From JBDZVM01 sp040255675 (lineage in GTDB: Bacteria; Actinomycetota; Actinomycetes; Acidothermales; Acidothermaceae), in assembly GCA_040255675.1 (NCBI GenBank), contig JBDZVM010000072.1, forward strand, positions 1-8,136: a DNA stretch of 8,136 nt. The letters are read 5' to 3'. Below, piece by piece: positions 5,950 through 8,136 of this stretch. Numbering within the stretch: the first letter of the stretch is position 1; every line of letters starts with the position of its first letter. Below the pieces are notes generated by a model. That model saw nothing but the letters and a program-made list of their open reading frames with translations, was not told the origin of the DNA and searched no databases. Position numbers and translations under genes: made by a program.

Positions 5950-6104
5950 GGACGCCGCCGAACCTGCTCAGGCAGGACCGGGGAACCACGTAGCGCCGGC
6001 CGCACCCGTTATGCGGATGCGTCCGGTCAGGGGTGAATCGGCCTCGCACCAGGCCGTAGGGCAGCCTTCCCCGCCCGAACCCGTCAGCTAACTCGGTAGG
6101 CGGT
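5950..6104 (+). ncRNA. Cyclic di-AMP riboswitch (ydaO/yuaA class)
   Basis: Conserved blocks of the ydaO class appear in order: GCCGAACC (5957-5964), GGGGAACCACG (5980-5990), GGGGTGAATCGGC (6030-6042), TAGGGC (6057-6062), CCGAACCCGTCAGCTAAC (6075-6092) and CGGTAGGCGG (6094-6103). The closing stem P1 pairs CCGCC (5955-5959) with GGCGG (6099-6103). GGGC/GCCC (6059-6062/6073-6076) forms an inner hairpin. In actinobacteria this class often precedes NlpC/P60 and Rpf wall-hydrolase genes and usually turns them off when c-di-AMP is high. The aptamer ends only two bases before the ribosome binding site of the hydrolase gene, and I see no classical terminator in between. Outer limits are approximate. 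Confidence 0.93.
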
Positions 6105-6124
6105 CGAGGAGAAGGAGTTCGTTC

Positions 6125-7246
6125 GTGCCGTTCGCCGGGTCATGGCGGCTGTTCGCGCGGCTGTCTCTCGCGGCCTTGGCGTCGTGCGTCACCGTTGCCA
6201 GCATGCTCGCGGCCCCCTCAGCTCTTGCCGCGCCTGACACCACACCTCACAACGGGACGACGGCGGCGGCCGCGGCTGCCGCGCAGTCGAAGCTCGACGC
6301 GCTCGGCGTGCAGGCCGACCAGGCCGTCGAGGCGTACAACCAGGCGTCGGAGAAGCTGCTGGCTGCGACGAAGCGCGCGCAAGCCCAAAAGCAGGCGGTC
6401 ACGAAGGCGGCGGCGCAAGTAGACGCGGCCAAGGCCGACATGCAGCAGCTGGTGGTGGCTGAGTACGAGAACGGGCCAGGCGAGTCGACACTGGCCGCAC
6501 TCCTCAGCGACGACGGTTTCGCTTTGCAGAAGGCAGAACTGCTCGCCCAGGTCAATCGCTCCAAGACGGCAAGCCTCACCAAGGTCGTCGACGCCGCCCG
6601 TCAACTGCGTGACGCGCAAAGCCGCGCCGACCAGAGCTTGTCTGCCGTGAAGGCGGCGACCGCGCAGCTGGCGACGCGTAAGGTCGCGGTCGAAAAGGCA
6701 GTCGCCGCGCAATCGGCGTTGGCGAAGTCACTGCAAAACAAGGTGCGGCAAGAGCAAGCAGCAGCAGCAGCCGCGGCGGCCGCCGCCGCCGCGCGTGCGG
6801 CCCAGCAACAGCACGCCGTTTCACGCTCGCAACCGCGTGCCGCACTAGCGGCGCAAGCCCCGGCCTCCGCGGCCGTCGAGCCGGTCGCACCGCCGCCGGC
6901 AGCTGGCGCCGCTGCCGCCGTCCTGCGCTACGCGTACGCGCAGCTTGGCAAGCCGTATCGCTGGGGTGGCGCGGGGCCGAACTCCTTCGACTGTTCGGGC
7001 CTGACCATGCGCGCCTGGGAAGCGGCTGGAGTATCGCTGAGCCATTCGTCGTCCGCTCAACAACACGAGGGCACGCGGGTGCCGCTGTCGGCGATGCAGC
7101 CCGGAGACCTCGTGTTCTACGGAAATCCCGCTTACCACGTCGGCATCTACGTCGGAGGCGGTCGCATGATCGACGCACCGCACACCGGCACGGTCGTACA
7201 GGTACGCGCGATCTGGGGCAGCCCAAGCGGCGCCGTCCGGCCGTAG
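6125..7246 (+). CDS. Secreted NlpC/P60 peptidoglycan endopeptidase (RipA-like)
   Basis: 373 residues from GTG 6125, with a purine-rich GAGGAGAAGGAG site (6106-6117) seven bases upstream. Seen: a Sec signal peptide with likely cleavage around Ala35 (SALAAP), a long Ala/Gln/Lys-rich coiled coil at about 45-230, a run of 12 alanines (212-223), an Ala/Pro/Gln linker, and an NlpC/P60 domain at about 262-373. Catalytic residues are Cys290 (DCSG), His338 (YHVGIYVG) and, by spacing to RipA-type enzymes, Asp350 in the position often held by Glu or His. It should cleave the D-Glu-meso-DAP type bond of wall stem peptides during growth or division. The coiled coil resembles the regulatory N-terminus of RipA-type hydrolases. 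The upstream c-di-AMP riboswitch ties expression to that second messenger. Its stop lies four bases from the convergent ChaB-like gene. Confidence 0.93.
   Translation: MPFAGSWRLFARLSLAALASCVTVASMLAAPSALAAPDTTPHNGTTAAAAAAAQSKLDALGVQADQAVEAYNQASEKLLAATKRAQAQKQAVTKAAAQVDAAKADMQQLVVAEYENGPGESTLAALLSDDGFALQKAELLAQVNRSKTASLTKVVDAARQLRDAQSRADQSLSAVKAATAQLATRKVAVEKAVAAQSALAKSLQNKVRQEQAAAAAAAAAAAARAAQQQHAVSRSQPRAALAAQAPASAAVEPVAPPPAAGAAAAVLRYAYAQLGKPYRWGGAGPNSFDCSGLTMRAWEAAGVSLSHSSSAQQHEGTRVPLSAMQPGDLVFYGNPAYHVGIYVGGGRMIDAPHTGTVVQVRAIWGSPSGAVRP
6758..6793 (+). repeat. Alanine-codon run in the NlpC/P60 gene
   Basis: Twelve consecutive alanine codons, four GCA then a mixture of GCC and GCG, encode residues 212-223 at the end of the coiled coil. 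The stretch is a GCN trinucleotide repeat that could change length by slippage without shifting the frame. Confidence 0.8.
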
Positions 7247-7250
7247 GTTT

Positions 7251-7661
7251 CTAGCGCTGGCGAGCTTTCGCCGTCTCGCGGTTGTTCGCCTTGCGCAGCG
7301 CGTCGACAAGCTCGCCCTTGCTCATCGATGAACGACCCGGCACGTCAAGCCGCTTCGCCAACTCGTACAGATGTTGCTTGCTGGCGTTGGCATCGACACC
7401 GCTTGCCGTCTTGGTCGGGCGGCTGCGTGCCGCCGCTCCCCCGCGCGCGGCTTGCTTGTCTGACGGCCCCTTCTTCGCCTTCGGCTCCCAGTGGTCGCCG
7501 ACTTTTTCGAAGCTGTGCTTGAGCGACGCGAACGCCGTGCGCCGCGACCGTTCTCCCTCGCCGTACTGCTCGAGCGCCGAATCGTAGGTCTTGGCCCAGG
7601 TCTCCTGCGCCTTCTTCGGTGAACGCCGGATCGTGCTCGGCATCGTTTCCCGTGCTGGCAT
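7251..7661 (-). CDS. ChaB-family protein with C-terminal Rho-N/SAP-like module
   Basis: 136 residues. Residues 7-60 match the ChaB fold (MPSTIRRSPKKAQETWAKTY, then AFASLKHSFEKVGDHWEPK), named after the small E. coli protein first linked to the ChaA cation antiporter; its biochemical role is not established. A basic Gly/Ala/Lys-rich linker follows. The last 45 residues (KQHLYELAKRLDVPGRSSMS, then KGELVDALRKAN) look like the helix-extended-helix of Rho N-terminal or SAP domains, which often bind nucleic acid. The protein is very basic overall. Met1 is preferred because AAGGGAG (7668-7674) lies six bases upstream; Met7 begins the conserved domain and is the alternative. A GGGTAT element upstream suggests stress-sigma control. 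A cytosolic DNA- or RNA-associated stress protein is my inference. Confidence 0.85.
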   Translation of the reverse strand: MPARETMPSTIRRSPKKAQETWAKTYDSALEQYGEGERSRRTAFASLKHSFEKVGDHWEPKAKKGPSDKQAARGGAAARSRPTKTASGVDANASKQHLYELAKRLDVPGRSSMSKGELVDALRKANNRETAKARQR

Positions 7662-7693
7662 CAGCTGCTCCCTTCTCTTCGGCCTCTTGGTGC

Positions 7694-7699
7694 ATACCC
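7694..7699 (-). promoter_or_regulatory. GGGTAT, stress-sigma -10 candidate for the ChaB-like gene
   Basis: The minus strand reads GGGTAT, the favoured -10 of actinobacterial SigB/SigF-type promoters. A GTTT-like -35 is weak: at 15 bases spacing the tetramer is CGGT (7715-7718). Transcription would start near 7687, about 26 bases before the start codon at 7661. Confidence 0.4.
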
Positions 7700-7701
7700 G
7701 G

Positions 7702-7726
7702 CTTTCGTCCGCGCACCGGCGGGTAA
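7702..7726 (+). promoter_or_regulatory. CTTT-N15-GGGTAA, stress-sigma promoter candidate for the DUF5709-like gene
   Basis: CTTT (7702-7705) and GGGTAA (7721-7726) with a 15-base spacer approximate the SigB/SigF pattern GTTT-N15-17-GGGTAT. Transcription would begin near 7733, leaving a leader of about 30 bases before ATG 7763. Its -35 lies next to the -10 of the divergent ChaB-like gene, so the two promoters interleave. Confidence 0.45.
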
Positions 7727-7762
7727 ACCAAAGACTTGACCGGACGACGGAAGAGAGCTGCC

Positions 7763-8136
7763 ATGACCGCCGATGGTGCGCACCACCGCGACGTGGAGTC
7801 GCGCTTCGAGGACGCCGGGATTCCCGACCTACAAGACGGCACGCCCGAGCAACAGCAGGCTGAAGATCCGCAGGAGCTGCCGCTGCCCGGCGACCAACCC
7901 AGCGCTAGCGTCGACTGGGGCACGACCGCCGAAGAGCAAGCGGAGGGCGAGCCGCTGTCGCTGCGGTTGTCGCGCGAAGAACCCGATGCTGTTATGTCGG
8001 ACGGCGACGTTGATGCTTCGGTTGGGCGGTTGGTGAACGAGCAGGACGTCGTCCCGGGCGACGACGAAGTCGACACCGAAGCGGCGGACGTCGGAAAAGA
8101 CTGGGGCGGCCTGACCCAAGAAGAGCAGGCCATGCA
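7763..8136 (+). CDS. DUF5709-like acidic protein, 3' end beyond the window
   Basis: The reading frame opens at ATG 7763 and is still open at the window edge, giving 124 complete codons. The product is strongly acidic and low in hydrophobics, with no signal peptide or membrane segment. GEPLSLRLSREEPD and the terminal EEQAMH resemble segments I associate with the actinobacterial DUF5709 family; the function of that family is unknown. The block DWG...EEQA occurs twice, at 51-60 and 113-123. A weak purine-rich site (AAGAGAG, 7751-7757) lies five bases upstream. The gene shares a 101-base divergent control region with the ChaB-like gene and is likely stress-induced. Two overlapping open frames here, one on each strand, show no recognisable domain and were not chosen. 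Confidence 0.7.
   Translation, partial: MTADGAHHRDVESRFEDAGIPDLQDGTPEQQQAEDPQELPLPGDQPSASVDWGTTAEEQAEGEPLSLRLSREEPDAVMSDGDVDASVGRLVNEQDVVPGDDEVDTEAADVGKDWGGLTQEEQAM

Noticed and set aside
7259..7272. GGCGA/TCGCC hairpin just after the hydrolase, as a terminator
   Set aside because: The stem has only five pairs, no T-run follows, and it lies within the coding end of the ChaB-like gene.

Overview
The window is high-GC DNA (roughly two thirds G+C by eye) with actinobacterial hallmarks. These are GTG starts behind strong AAGGAGG-type ribosome binding sites, a RipA-like NlpC/P60 hydrolase behind a c-di-AMP (ydaO-type) riboswitch, a ChaB protein fused to a C-terminal Rho-N/SAP-like module, and a DUF5709-like acidic protein. 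I place it in Actinomycetota and cannot name a genus. No tRNA, rRNA, CRISPR array, insertion sequence or phage gene was seen.

Layout. Positions 30-2581 (minus strand) hold a two-gene unit: an OpuCA/ProV-type ABC ATPase with a C-terminal CBS region, then, 17 bases downstream, a FAD/NAD(P) disulfide-oxidoreductase family protein. Positions 2584-5090 (plus strand) hold two ABC permeases that overlap by ATGA, then a lipoprotein substrate-binding protein of the OpuAC type. Together with the ATPase they make a complete glycine betaine/choline/proline-type osmoprotectant importer. The set is split across two divergent transcription units whose annotated start codons are only two bases apart. Positions 5222-5776 encode a predicted Tat-exported Rieske [2Fe-2S] lipoprotein. 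Positions 5777-6124 are a regulatory stretch: a possible terminator, a candidate promoter, an MtrA/GlnR-like direct repeat and the riboswitch. They lead into the secreted peptidoglycan hydrolase at 6125-7246. The ChaB-like gene (7251-7661, minus) ends four bases from the hydrolase. Across a 101-base gap it faces a DUF5709-like gene (7763 to the window end, plus, partial). That gap carries GGGTAT on one strand and GGGTAA on the other, suggesting a divergent stress-sigma (SigB/SigF-type) promoter pair.

How it fits together. Most genes concern osmotic and cell-envelope homeostasis: solute import, wall cleavage under c-di-AMP control, and two probable general-stress proteins. c-di-AMP is a plausible shared signal, because OpuCA CBS domains bind it in some Firmicutes and the riboswitch class senses it, but the link is inference here. 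The oxidoreductase has the redox disulfide motif but lacks the usual C-terminal His-Glu pair, so its substrate is unknown. I do not see an obviously new multi-gene system. The strongest leads are regulatory: the divergent importer with no intergenic space, the direct repeat abutting the riboswitch, and the interleaved stress promoters.
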